Part shown: one piece after another, positions 33,649 through 44,326 of the stretch | Position numbering within the stretch: the first letter of the stretch is position 1 | Layout of the letters: every line of letters begins with the position of its first letter | Source of the DNA: Neckera pumila | Lineage: Eukaryota; Streptophyta; Bryopsida; Hypnales; Neckeraceae | Direction of reading: 5' to 3' | Assembly: GCA_963969595.1 (NCBI GenBank) | Contig: OZ018408.1 | Location: 10,165,823 to 10,229,822 of the forward strand | DNA: 64,000 nt | Notes under the pieces: model-generated | What the model saw: the letters and a program-made list of their open reading frames with translations, nothing else | Database searches by the model: none | What the model was told of the DNA's origin: nothing | Program-made: the position numbers and the translations under genes

Positions 33649-36600
33649 ATGGCAGCGTTTGGAAGCCATCGCAGGGAGTTTTGGTTCCTGTGGAGTCTGC
33701 TGGCTGTTGCTCGTGTGGCCATAGCCAAGGAGTTTCCAGTTCCACAATGGAGCAATGGCACCCTGAAGAGCCCCTGGCGGATGCACACCCTGTTCTCGGT
33801 GGAGTGTCATGTGTACTTCGACTGGCAGACGGTAGGCATCATGCACAGCTTCCGGAAGAGTGGACAACCGGGCCCTGTAACGCGTCTGCTCAGCTGCACG
33901 GAGGAGCAATTGCAAGGCTACCGAGGCTTGGACTTGGCGCCCACCCACCAGGTGCCTTCCATGAGCCAACATCCCGTCACGGGAGACTGGTACGAGCTCC
34001 ACCTCTCTTTTCTGGTTTTGTCTTAGTTCCCTTGCTAATCTATTTGTAAGGTAGAGACTCCATTAACCATACAGAACAGTAGAGTTCCATTGATCATACA
34101 TGTGAGCTTTGATATGTGAAATACTTAATCTATGGATATTTGTTTTTACGATTAATTTTTAGCTTAACGCAAACCAAGTGTGTAAAACTTAAGATGCATC
34201 AAGATTCGAGATTGTTGTAGGAAAAGGTTCAAAGTTCAGCTGTATGCTGAATGGAACCGCTCCCTCACTGTATGGTGAATGGAGACTTTTCATTAGGTTA
34301 CTTTGCAATGGAAAGCATGCTCGTGGAAGCGGAGCTTGAAGGTTATTATTTTCGAACTGCTGGAATTGTAGCATGTCTTGTCAGCGTGGTTTTCTTCTTG
34401 TAAGGTAGAGGATACTATTTGTGTCATTTTAGGCATTGTAACCGACATTGGAGTGTGCTTTCAATGAGAGATTAATGAATAGAACTCACTGGAGAGATCA
34501 CTTGGGTACTACAAGAGCCAAACCCTTGGGATCAAGAAAATTCTCACTCAATGTATTGGGTGATTTCTTGTGCAATCATTCAAACACTGGGAGGTTGTAG
34601 TCTGCTATTGACGGGATGGTAGAGAACCTCATTTCTATGCAAAGATCATGGTTATAAGCATTTAAGCAAGTTTGGGGCTTACAACCAACTTGCTAATTGA
34701 AGGCCAACCAAGTTTCTTGGAAGAGATGAGTCGCTGTTGATCAGTATAGGAGTCGGGATCATGTCCCTTAACGTTTTAGTATCCTCTACCTTAGCATGGG
34801 CGTTTAGCAATTGGCGAGCTGCGAAAACTTGTGGCACGTTGAGGTTGTATGTAAATTTAATCACTGTGAGTTCTTGGTCTTGTTGTGGCGTAATGAAGGT
34901 TCAGTGTGCAATCACCTCGTGCTTTCCCGTGTCTCTCCATCTGACAGGTTTCTATATGACTATCATTGGAGAGGGTTAAGCGTATGGTCCTGTTGTGAAG
35001 ATTGATTTTATTTACCCTTGGATTATTTTAACAGGTATCCAGCGATTAACAAACCTGCAGGTGTGGTTCACTGGCTCAATAATAGCAAAGAGGCCGAAAA
35101 TGTTGATTGGGTACTCATTCTGGATGCAGACCAAATCATCCGGCACCCCATCACTCCCTGGGCCCTTGAAGCTGAGAAGGGTAAACCAGTTGCAGCTCGA
35201 TATGGGTGAGGGCTACTAGACCCCTTGAAACATCATGTCCAACTTCTTGTTCTCATCAATATGAAACCCTAAACCCATTTGTGCCCAAGCCCAAAAACAT
35301 AAAACCCATTTTGAAAGCTACTTGTCGATTATAGTAACTTTCAAGACATTGATTTCTATTGTTTAAAAGCGTAGATTACGATTTCTTCTTTCTATTGTCG
35401 CAGTATCTTACCTTCCTTGAAGCTTCCCAAATGATTTGTTTCAAGTCCTGCAGATATGGACCACTTTTGGGTATTTAGGCACTCATTTGGCAGTGGGAAT
35501 CATTTTGTAGTCGTTCGTACCCATCTCTTCGCGTGCTACCGAACCACGTCATTTGAATGTCTCAGATCGAGCATATATTTTGTAGTGTTCTCATCCAAGC
35601 ATTAATTCATTAGAACTATTCGTGGCTAAATGTGCAGGTATCTGATAGGATGTGACAATGAGCTTGCCAAGATGCATACGAAGAATCCAGATCTATGTGA
35701 TAAGGTTGGAGGATTTATTCTGATGCATATAGAGGATTTGCGGAAGTTTGCCCCGCTCTGGCTCTCCAAAACGGAAGATGTGCGAAATGATCGAGAGCAC
35801 TGGGCCACTAACATCACTGGCGACATATATGGCAAAGGCTGGATTAGTGAAATGTATGGGTATTCCTTTGGAGCTGCTGAGGTACGGTCTTGACATTAAT
35901 GTGGTGTTGGGATTCATTTTTTTCTGTTTTGAAGCTCCCAAAGGTCTGTGATTGTGATTCATTTCAATTCTTACGGTTTTGCATGAATAGGTGGGCTTAC
36001 GCCATAAAATCGATGACGAAGTGATGATCTACCCTGGCTACAGACCCATAGCAGGCGTTGAGCCTTTGTTGATGCACTATGGACTCCCATTTAAGGTTGA
36101 GGACTGGGAGTTTGCAAAGCTGGACCACCATGATGACGATCTCGTTCACGAATGCAATCGACTGTTTGCAGCTCCTCCTTACCCTCACCAGGTACTACGC
36201 TCTTTCTATGCCGCCTTGCAAAACAAAAGCATTATAATAAATAAAAAGACGTTTATATCCTTTATACCGTCATGCATTTTCACTTTGTTACAAGATTTTT
36301 TGGGGGCATTATAGTTCATATCAATATGAAGCCCCCAACCGGAAGTCCTCTAAATTATTGAATTTTCTCATTGATTCCAAGTAGGGCATTAAAAACTGAT
36401 GTTCAAACTTAATTTGAGTTTTTCTGGTATTTTGAATGATGAAATGGATCCAAATTTAGATTGTTTTGGATCACATCCATAGATTCGTACACTTGGAATG
36501 AAAGGTCATGATAGTTGAAGCAAAACTGAAGGGTTTATGGAGAGTTCAAGTTCTGTTGAGTTCCATGATAGTCCAATTTGAAGACTCATATCGCACTTGC

Positions 36601-39460
36601 TAATGGTCATTTTTATATGATTCAAACTAGAGGAATAAAATGAATGTTAATTTATGTTTAGATTGAGAGCATTTGAGTGACCCATCTGGCTGCTTGTGGC
36701 GTTTAAGAGTTAAAGGGTGAACGAAATTCTGTGATCCAGTATCTTCAGAGTAGATCATTTGGCACTTCTGCTGCTCGTCATGTGGTCCAGGTTGAGAAAA
36801 CGCAGCGTGATCGCAATCAACTGCGAGCTGATCTCTTGAGTATAGAATGCATCAACACAATTAATGAAGGGCTTATTATCCATCACGAGAGTCATGGGTG
36901 TCCCAAAATGGAGGAAACAGACTATGCCAAGTTTTTGAAGAAAAATGCACACGAAGAAGCGCGCCTACTACCGCAAGAAGATCAGAAGCAACCAGCAGAG
37001 AAGTTGTATTACCCCCGCATTCACACACTCTTCTCCGCAGAGTGTACCCCATATTTCGATTGGCAAACAGTGGGGCTTGTGCATAGTTTCCAGCAAAGTA
37101 AGCAGCCAGGTTTCATCACTCGGTTACTCAGCTGCACAGACGAGAATCTCAAAACATATCGAGGCATGGAGCTGGCGTCCACACACATTGTCCCTTCTAT
37201 GAGCCTCCATCCTCTTACTGGCGACTGGTGAGCGAAAACGGCATTGCAAGCATTTCTTCACGCGTCTTTAGTTGTATTTGTTGAGTTCATTTGCTCTCTT
37301 AATTTCAAGACTTTTCCTTGGATATCCTTCTCTCGCAGTGTTCCAAAGAGAGTGTGGACATGACTTTTGATATGGTGGGAATCAATTATCTGCAAAAGAA
37401 CGTAAAGTAGCGGATACTACTTTATATGAACTACTTGCGCTACTCTTAGCATTTTAACATGTGTAGGAGCGTGATGTTTGGGAGTCCAGTATCGAGTTGT
37501 GGAGAAATCACTTCGGGTGTAAGAGCCAAATCTTTTGAGATCAAATTCTTATCACTATGTGTGATGATTGATTATGCAATCATGTACAGTGGGAGGGTGT
37601 AGACCGCTATTGAAGGGACAGTAGACAATCTCAAAGATCAGTGACCGTAGCCGAGTCATGCTTACTCCTAACTTGCTGATTTAAGGCCAACCGAGTTTAT
37701 TGAAAGATATGAGTTGCTGTTGGTCACAGGGATCGATATAGGAAACGGGATCAGGTCCCTAACGGTTTTGGTGTCCTACCTTATCTTCTGTTTCAGGTAT
37801 CCGGCCATCAACAAGCCAGCAGCTGTGCTTCACTGGTTGAATCACGTCCGAACAGATGCTGAATATATTATCATTCTGGATGCGGATATGATCATGAGAG
37901 GCCCTATCACCCCTTGGGAATTTGGTGCCCAAAAAGACCTCGTTGTTGCAGCCCCATATGAGTATGTCTCTTCCTCTAATCAGGGCAACTGCATCTTCGT
38001 CCTCAATTACTCAAAGAACAAAAATTACGACATGCTGTAGTATTAATGCCTTACAAGAATCCAGCTCTAACTAGGTTTTCTTTTCCATCTGTTTGCAGCT
38101 ATTTAATTGGCTGTGACAATATTCTAGCTCAAATCCACACAAGAAATCCACAAGCCTGCAGCAAAGTGGGCGGAGTTTTGATCATCCACATCGACGATCT
38201 TCGCCGGTTAGCTCCTCTTTGGCTCCATAAAACAGAAGAAGTACGGGCAGATAAAGCACACTGGGCAACCAACATCACTGGAGACGTGTACCAGCAGGGC
38301 TGGATCAGTGAGATGTATGGATACTCCTTTGGTGCAGCTGAGGTAAAAAAATTCTACCATTGTACTGTCCACCTTCACCTCTTTAATATGATTGCCTGGG
38401 GTCCCTTTAAAAAATTCTTGACTTAGTTTGGATCTGTGACAAGTGTGCTTCAGTGAATGATAGTGTGACAAGTGTGCAGGATATTCCAGACTGTCGAATC
38501 AGAGTGTGTCATGTTATAGAGGACTGAGTATGCTTGAGGTATTCTTCAGTTGCTGAACTGTTCCCAGGCCCTGCAGCTGCAGAGACATTATTTAGTCGAG
38601 CTATAGAAACTGGTGGACTACTTAGATTTTCTTTCTTCGTCGCATATTTAGTATGTCAAAAGGAGGGCTTGATGCCTAAACTCAGAAAGGCGGACTGTTC
38701 AACCAACTTATGAGTTAGCACGTCTCTTTAAAACTCTGACAATGATTCTTGTTCCTCTTCTTGTTGTTAGATCAACCTGAAGCATTCACGGCGTGGTGAC
38801 ATTATGTTGTATCCCGGATATGAGCCCCACACACCACCACGTCTGCTTCACTACGGCCTCGAATTCAGTGTGGGCGACTGGCACTTCGACAAGTCCGAAT
38901 GGCGAGATCAAGACATGACCAACAACTGCTGGACCCATTTCCCCAACCCGCCTGATCAATCCACACTGCCCAGGGCTCTCCCCCGCGAATTTGACCGCGA
39001 CAGCATCAGCATTGAATGTGTGCGTACGCTCAATGAGGCTCTTCACTTGCACCATGTGAAGAGAGGTTGCCAAATGCCTCCAGGAAAGGAAGAGGCCAAC
39101 ACTGTCAAAACAACAGTGTCGTCAATGAATGGGGTCGAGCATCAGCAGGTTTTGGGTCAAATTGTGGGTGGAAAACCGACTCGGATGAACTCCATGAAGA
39201 ATATGCTCAAAGGGAAGTCACAGAAGCTGCGAAGCATTCCCACGCTGATTAGTCCCAGGATCTGGATGGTGGGACTTTGGACTCTGTTGGTTAGCTTTTT
39301 CTTGCTCATTGTGTCCACTCTATTCTCCAGGAACAAAGCTACTCTGCAAAGACCCAGCAGAAAGGCTAGCAGACCTGGCCATCGGTCTTCTTCGCGGCCT
39401 GCTGGCCCTGCTGGTGACGGTGGTAGTACCCCTCTTCTTTCTGCAGACTTGACTGTGTAG
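33649..39460 (+). CDS. SERGT1: Peptidyl-serine alpha-galactosyltransferase, SERGT1-like
   Basis: Adds a single alpha-galactose to serine in extensin-type Ser-Hyp repeats in the secretory pathway. Exons: 33649-33989, 35035-35205, 35638-35881, 35991-36191, 36791-37227, 37797-37961, 38099-38342, 38771-39460; GT-AG introns; 2493 nt, 830 aa (the Arabidopsis protein is about 800). ATG 33649 gives a signal peptide (FWFLWSLLAVARVAIA). Two copies of the same domain follow. Repeat 1: HTLFSVECHVYFDWQTVG, GDW-YPAINKP, LILDADQII (DxD about 144-146), GWISEMYGYSFGAAE. Repeat 2: HTLFSAECTPYFDWQTVG, YPAINKP, IILDADMIM (about 493-495), then the same GWISEMYGYSFGAAE. A transmembrane segment lies at about 765-786 (IWMVGLWTLLVSFFLLIV) with a short basic tail. 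Exon borders fall at equivalent places in both repeats. No breaks seen; likely functional. The symbol is assigned by recognised similarity. Confidence 0.93.
34401..34793. mobile_element. TAAGGTAGA-ended miniature element in SERGT1 intron 1
   Basis: Perfect 17-bp inverted repeats: TAAGGTAGAGGATACTA at 34401 and its complement at 34777-34793. 393 bp, non-coding. Contains GGAGAGATCACTTGGG and GAGCCAAACCCTTGGGATCA, which recur in intron 5. A further TAAGGTAGAGACTCC end lies at 34047. Confidence 0.75.
37403..37783. mobile_element. Diverged copy of the same miniature element in SERGT1 intron 5
   Basis: Ends TAAAGTAGCGGATACTAC and GGTGTCCTACCTTA are worn versions of the intron 1 ends. The interior (GGAGAAATCACTTCGGGTG, GAGCCAAATCTTTTGAGATCA, GGTGTAGACCGCTATTGA) is collinear with that copy. 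It ends 13 bases before the intron acceptor. Confidence 0.7.
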
Positions 39461-39840
39461 ACGAGCAACTGAATTTATTTCTTTATTTTTGGCGCAACTG
39501 AAGCGCATTTTCTTTGGAAGTAGACGAGCTAGTTCACGCAACGAAGTTAAGGTACCGTAGCTCTCTCATCGGAGAAATTCATACAACGGATTGCTTGAAC
39601 CATCTACTGCCAAGAGGCAGGGACTGTGTGTAAACAGAAATGACCGACATGGGTCTTCTTGCAGTAAACGGTCTGGATAGAACACATCGACTGTATCTTA
39701 CCCGTGAAGTTCATTGCTGGTTTATCTCACTTCTTCCTGCGAGTACCTCCATTTCAGCGCCACACATACTTGGAGCTCTGAATGTATTTAGATAGGTTAA
39801 CTTAAATCGCTACGAGCATGTCTCCCTAGTGAAGAGTATA

Positions 39841-39912
39841 GCCTTTATAGCTCAGTGGTAGAGCGTCAGTCTTGTAAACTGAAGGTCCGGTGTTCGATCC
39901 ACCGTGGAGGCA
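39841..39912 (+). tRNA. trnT-UGU: tRNA-Thr (anticodon UGU)
   Basis: Full cloverleaf: acceptor GCCTTTA pairs with TGGAGGC using G-U pairs, D arm GCTC/GAGC, anticodon stem TCAGT/ACTGA with loop CTTGTAA (anticodon TGT at 39873-39875), T arm CGGTG-TTCGATC-CACCG, discriminator A. CCA is not encoded and there is no intron. The internal boxes (TAGCTCAGTGGTA and GTTCGATCC) are good, and TTTT follows at 39913-39916 as a Pol III terminator. Nuclear-type, 380 bp after the SERGT1-like stop. Confidence 0.95.
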
Positions 39913-39916
39913 TTTT

Positions 39917-41693
39917 GAAACTTCATCAAAATGAATGTGCAGCAGCTTGACTTTGGATATGGACATTTTGGACCTGTGTCAAAATTTTAATTAGTTTTAA
40001 AAAATTAGTCTTTTGCTAGGGAATATTTGATTTTCAAAAATATGTCACACTTGGCGTTTTATTGTAGCTTTGAATACCCGTTTAAAATCCTAATTAAATG
40101 CCTTAACATCAATATAGTCCGTCACCCATTGCTTTGTCAAATTACCATTTCATTCATCCAATCGAGTCTTTTAAAAGATGACCTCTCTTTATTACAAATT
40201 TGATGAGATTAAAGTAAATAATATATTCATATAAAGATAAAAATTCAAAAAAGATTCAAGCATTGAATAAAGGGTTAAAGAATTTGAAGCTAATTATGGA
40301 ACCACAAATAAATAGATCTTGTCATCTTCTTTTCCTCATTAGGAGAATTATGGACCTTGGAATAGCCCCTACTCCTACAACTCATGAATTGTGACCTTTC
40401 TTAGCTCATAAACATGTACTTTGGAGATTATTAGGGTTTACAAATCTTCTACCCTCTCCATGCAATGATGGAAAGTACCAACTCCCATTGGCCAATTTAT
40501 ATTGGATTGTATACAATACTTGATTCAAGGTGGTATCTCAGCTTGTTATTTAATTGTGTGGCAAGTGTACATATAGTACCTCCAACAAGTTGTCCTTTGT
40601 ACTATAGTTTTTTTATTTTTTGTTTTTTATATTTTGGAATTGAACGAAAAGGTGATATTCATTGTGTGGTCAAAGTTGAAGTGGTGACTTGTGTATTTGG
40701 TAAGCAGTTTCAAAGTGGTGATTTTAGAAAATATTAGAAATAATATTTGACAATTTTTAAATTGGCCAGAGTTTATTTCGGCAAATTGAGCGCTAGTACA
40801 AATGCTTTTTTTGGCAAACTAAAATAATCATGTGCAATGGTATGCAAATTAACATTGCTTAGTGACTCTAATAGTGCAATCTTAGATTTCTAAAAGTAAG
40901 TTCCGAAATTCAAACAATGATCACTCTCTTCACTATTACATGCAATGACCTACACCTCCACCCACCCCAAAAAACTCCAATGCTAAAGTAAAAAAATTTT
41001 GAATGGCAATCACTGATAGTTCAATACTATTTATTTATTTTTGACATTGAGATGGTATATTACGGACCTTAGTTGAACACCAATTTTTTTTGGCATATTG
41101 GGCCAAATTGCACTTCTTAGTAGCCTATGCAAACTACATATGTAAACGTAAGAGAATCTGGAAAAGCCAATATTTAATAGTTCAACATTATATTTTGTTT
41201 TTTGGCACATGTTCACACATTGCAATTTTGACCATAATGGCTGGTGAATCCTAATTATGGTGACCATAATGTTTGAGCTGATCCTTAATCATGCAAATGA
41301 AGAAGCAAGTGATCAAGTAAATGATCAGGCAAACATTGAAATTACATAAACAACTACAAATATGACAAAAGAAGGATAAACAAAGACAATAGAATTGCAC
41401 TTACTAGTGCATTTGGTCTTGACTTTGGCCAACAAATTGGCCCAAATGTTGCGATCCATTGGCCCCCCCTTGTGTTCTCCATGTATCTGCTTGCCGTGGC
41501 AGATGAAGGTCAAGATCATAGAACTGTCGTTCAAATTAGTAATCCACTTAATGTGGATTTGCTCATGGCTACAATCTAATAAATTATTAAAACTCCAAAA
41601 CTTGTCAATGCTATACAACGTCCCCTTGTCCTCATACATCCGATACATAGAGGCTTGGCACACTTTAATTGGAACCACAAAGTCACAAATATA
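39917..41693. other. AT-rich intergenic sequence
   Basis: No supported gene. A minus-strand open stretch at 41325-41774 of 149 codons shows no motif and runs into a miniature element, so it is not called. Confidence 0.35.
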
Positions 41694-42075
41694 TAAGGTA
41701 GAGCCACCTATTCCCGACCTATAGGTGCACGTGTTTTTGACCAAGCTTTGAATGTATTTTTTTGTCCTTTTCAAGGTTAGAACTTATAAATACATGACAC
41801 ATGTCCTAAATTGTGAGAAAAAAAATAGGAAATAATGATTAGGAAAAAAGTTATTGAGTGATCGGAATTGGAAGAGTCTAGTTATTGGCCATGGGTCTAG
41901 AGCACTTTTTGCCTCCCAAAATTCATAGTAATTTCAATTCAAGCGTTAAAATTACCAAATTTTTTGCAATCCTTGTCGTTTCTATTGATGTACCTGAAAA
42001 ATATTTGTTGTGTCTTCATTACTCCAAATCATGTTGGAATTCCTTATTTGGTCGGTTATGGGTGGCTCTACCTTA
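41694..42075. mobile_element. TAAGGTAGA-ended miniature element, intergenic copy
   Basis: Perfect 15-bp inverted repeats TAAGGTAGAGCCACC and GGTGGCTCTACCTTA. 382 bp, close in length to the copies in the SERGT1 introns (393 and 381 bp) although the interior is largely different. Confidence 0.7.
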
Positions 42076-42967
42076 CATCCCATTTTGGGAGAAATTGACT
42101 AGCGTATCAATTGCCTCTAGAAGTGGCATAAGCACAAACATCCCCAACATTGTATAAAGATCAAGAAGCAATTGCAAACAAGCCTGCACACAGGCACACA
42201 AAAAAATGAGAAACCATCCAAACAAAAGTAGTAGCCATGAATTCAAAGACCACACAACAGTCCCTGCAATCGCAAGTCTAGTATATGAAAAAAAAGATTG
42301 AATTCATGAAAAAAAAAACTCTGTTTTATTGTTCTCGTATAAACCAATGGTCATCTTGTAAATTACATTACAAAAAAATTCAGCCCTCAAAGGGGACATG
42401 AGTTTTTTTTATTTTTGACTCCCTTGTAGTGCAATTACAAAAAGAATAAAAAGTATTTTATTTGAAAAGAAAATTATTTAAAATTATTTAAAAATTTAAA
42501 AATATGATGTGGCATTGCCAAATTTTTTAAAATGAAAAATGATTTCAATTTTTATTTTTTCCATAATTACACAACAGACGTGCAAAACTTGCGGCCCCTT
42601 TGAGGGCTGAAATTTCTTCTAATGAACATGCAGTACTCAGACAGTAGGCAAGTTTGAACATTTTGTAGCATCTCAAGTTCCTTGGTTTCAATAAGCTCTG
42701 CCAACTGCTTGAACTCAAAGAAACGTCTTTAGACTCTTATAAAAGTAACCGTGAATCACTGAAAAGAGTTTTCCAATGTCTACAAATATGCCAAGAGTGG
42801 ACAATGCTTTGAAGGCTAGGTTGCAACAGTGGGCCACACAATTCACCCCAATGAAGAATGAGGCATGTTTCTCCTTATCCTATTGAGTGGCACTTAATTG
42901 TGTCCCTTGTAGCATGGACGCTCCATCTACCCGAAACTGAGGAGCTTCTTTGCAACAAACTCGGAAT

Positions 42968-42982
42968 CCCCCCCCCCCCCCC
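42968..42982. repeat. Poly-C run of 15 bases
   Basis: Homopolymer inside the decayed hAT-like gene, likely length-variable. Confidence 0.9.
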
Positions 42983-43163
42983 TTCCTTTACTGATTGCAC
43001 CCACCAATTAAGTCCGTTAGATTTGAGGTACACTCTAGCCTTTGTAGTGATACCAACAGTGGAATACAGACCAAATTTTATACAATGTAAGCATGCATTA
43101 AGAGAAAACTATTATTGTCAACTGTGGTTACCTCATCAATAGTGACAACCACATATCAAGTTT

Positions 43164-43313
43164 CACTAATAGAAAATTCATTTTTTCTGTTGTTTTGGTT
43201 GCGTTGATCCGGTCAATTTTTGGCTGAAATCTGTTCATTTCAACAGATTTCAATCAAAAATTGACCGGATCAATGTGACCAAAACAACAAAAAAAATGAA
43301 TTTTCTCCTAGTA
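43164..43313. mobile_element. CACTA-type foldback miniature element, 150 bp
   Basis: Starts CACTAATAGAAAATTCATT and ends AATGAATTTTCTCCTAGTA. The arms of about 65 bp are inverted copies (TTGATCCGGTCAATTTTTG and its complement) around a short centre. Flanked by TTT on both sides (43161-43163 and 43314-43316), the 3-bp duplication expected of CACTA elements. Confidence 0.75.
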
Positions 43314-44250
43314 TTTGTAGATCTTATCAACCTCCTGGTCTCATCAACTACCTTCTTGTATATGTTAATGACCATGATCCAACCTAAACTATTGCACCAT
43401 TGTGCAGGTGGAAGATTACAAACACTGAATAATTTATACAAACCTGCACGAAACTCAAACTCTAACATGGGATGATCCATCATCGGTCAATTGCGCTACA
43501 AACTTTGCATATGTTGCCATGATTCCCTCCGCCTACAATAGCTTTGCAACCCACATGGTTTGGAACTTATGACTTTGATGATCATAACGAGTTTGAGCCC
43601 TCGATCGTGAACTGCCCAACTTGCTCTAAATTGTGCCACCTCTCTTCGACTGGGGACTGGACATTAGATTCCTCATTGGAGCCCTTGAAATTGACTGGGA
43701 CTTCCACAAGTTTCTAATTGTCTGGTTTTGTAGAGTCCTCGAAAATTGTGATCAACAACGACTTAGTGGTGAGGACAATCGTGTCCCCAGAAACAGAGGA
43801 GGAACTAGGAGTTTTTCTTGTATCAATAGACAACAGTACTTTGGCACCTCGTGATCAATTGGCCTCTGTCGTTGTTGCTTGGGTATTCTTCATCGAAAGT
43901 TGGCTTTGCTTTTGAAACCTTAGGCATCAAGCCATCAAAGACCAAAGAAAGGGGCTGACTCGCTCATTCACTCCGTGAAGATTGGAAGTATGAATTCATG
44001 GTCTTTGTGGGCTATGCTCTTCCACAACTCAATAATCTTCCCCTTTTGCTCCAACCCTTTACATGTCACTTCCAACGCCAAATGCGTGATTTTGGCAGCA
44101 CACACAACTTTGACCACCGCATCTTGCCCGCAATCCTTGTGGCCTAACTCCATGGCAAACAATTCACCATCCATAAAGTAGACGGCAATCAACGAGCAAT
44201 GATGAGAAAATACCAGATCTAGATGTTATTTTTGATATAAAAATATGAGT

Positions 44251-44326
44251 TCTTCTATTCAATGTCGCCTAAGATCCGGCTATTAAAATTATAAAACATC
44301 ACATAAAACACAGATTTCTTGTAGTG
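44251..44326 (-). mobile_element. Truncated relative of the 19787 CACTA-like element
   Basis: AATGTCGCCTAAGATCCGGC, AAACATCACATAAAACAC and the terminal TTTCTTGTAGTG line up with the right half of the 19787-20023 element; AAA follows. The left half is missing. Confidence 0.5.

Larger units (their letters stand above)
42600..44200 (-). pseudogene. Decayed hAT-like (TTF/ZNF862-type) transposase gene
   Basis: Read on the minus strand from high to low coordinates, fragments appear in the order expected of plant and animal hAT-like ZNF862-type proteins. They are FRAGLYKLFSVCNLPPAQW and VVDETRRLI (43483-43320), a block like VVVTIDEVTT...NNSF with HAYIV (about 43150-43080), VPLL-SLQRLE and NLTDLI (about 43060-43000), and a His/Cys-NLA type block with LGIF-DIGKLFSVI-GYF and AELIETKELEMLQNVQT (about 42830-42620). 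Many frameshifts and stops separate them. A 150-bp CACTA-type element interrupts it at 43164. An open stretch at 44192-43968 may be an N-terminal part. The family call is from remembered motifs. Confidence 0.45.

Noticed and set aside
33640..34002. Minus-strand open frame of 120 codons over SERGT1 exon 1
   Set aside because: Antisense shadow of a recognised coding exon.
41325..41774. Minus-strand open frame of 149 codons
   Set aside because: No motif, AT-rich, and it overlaps the left end of a miniature element at 41694.
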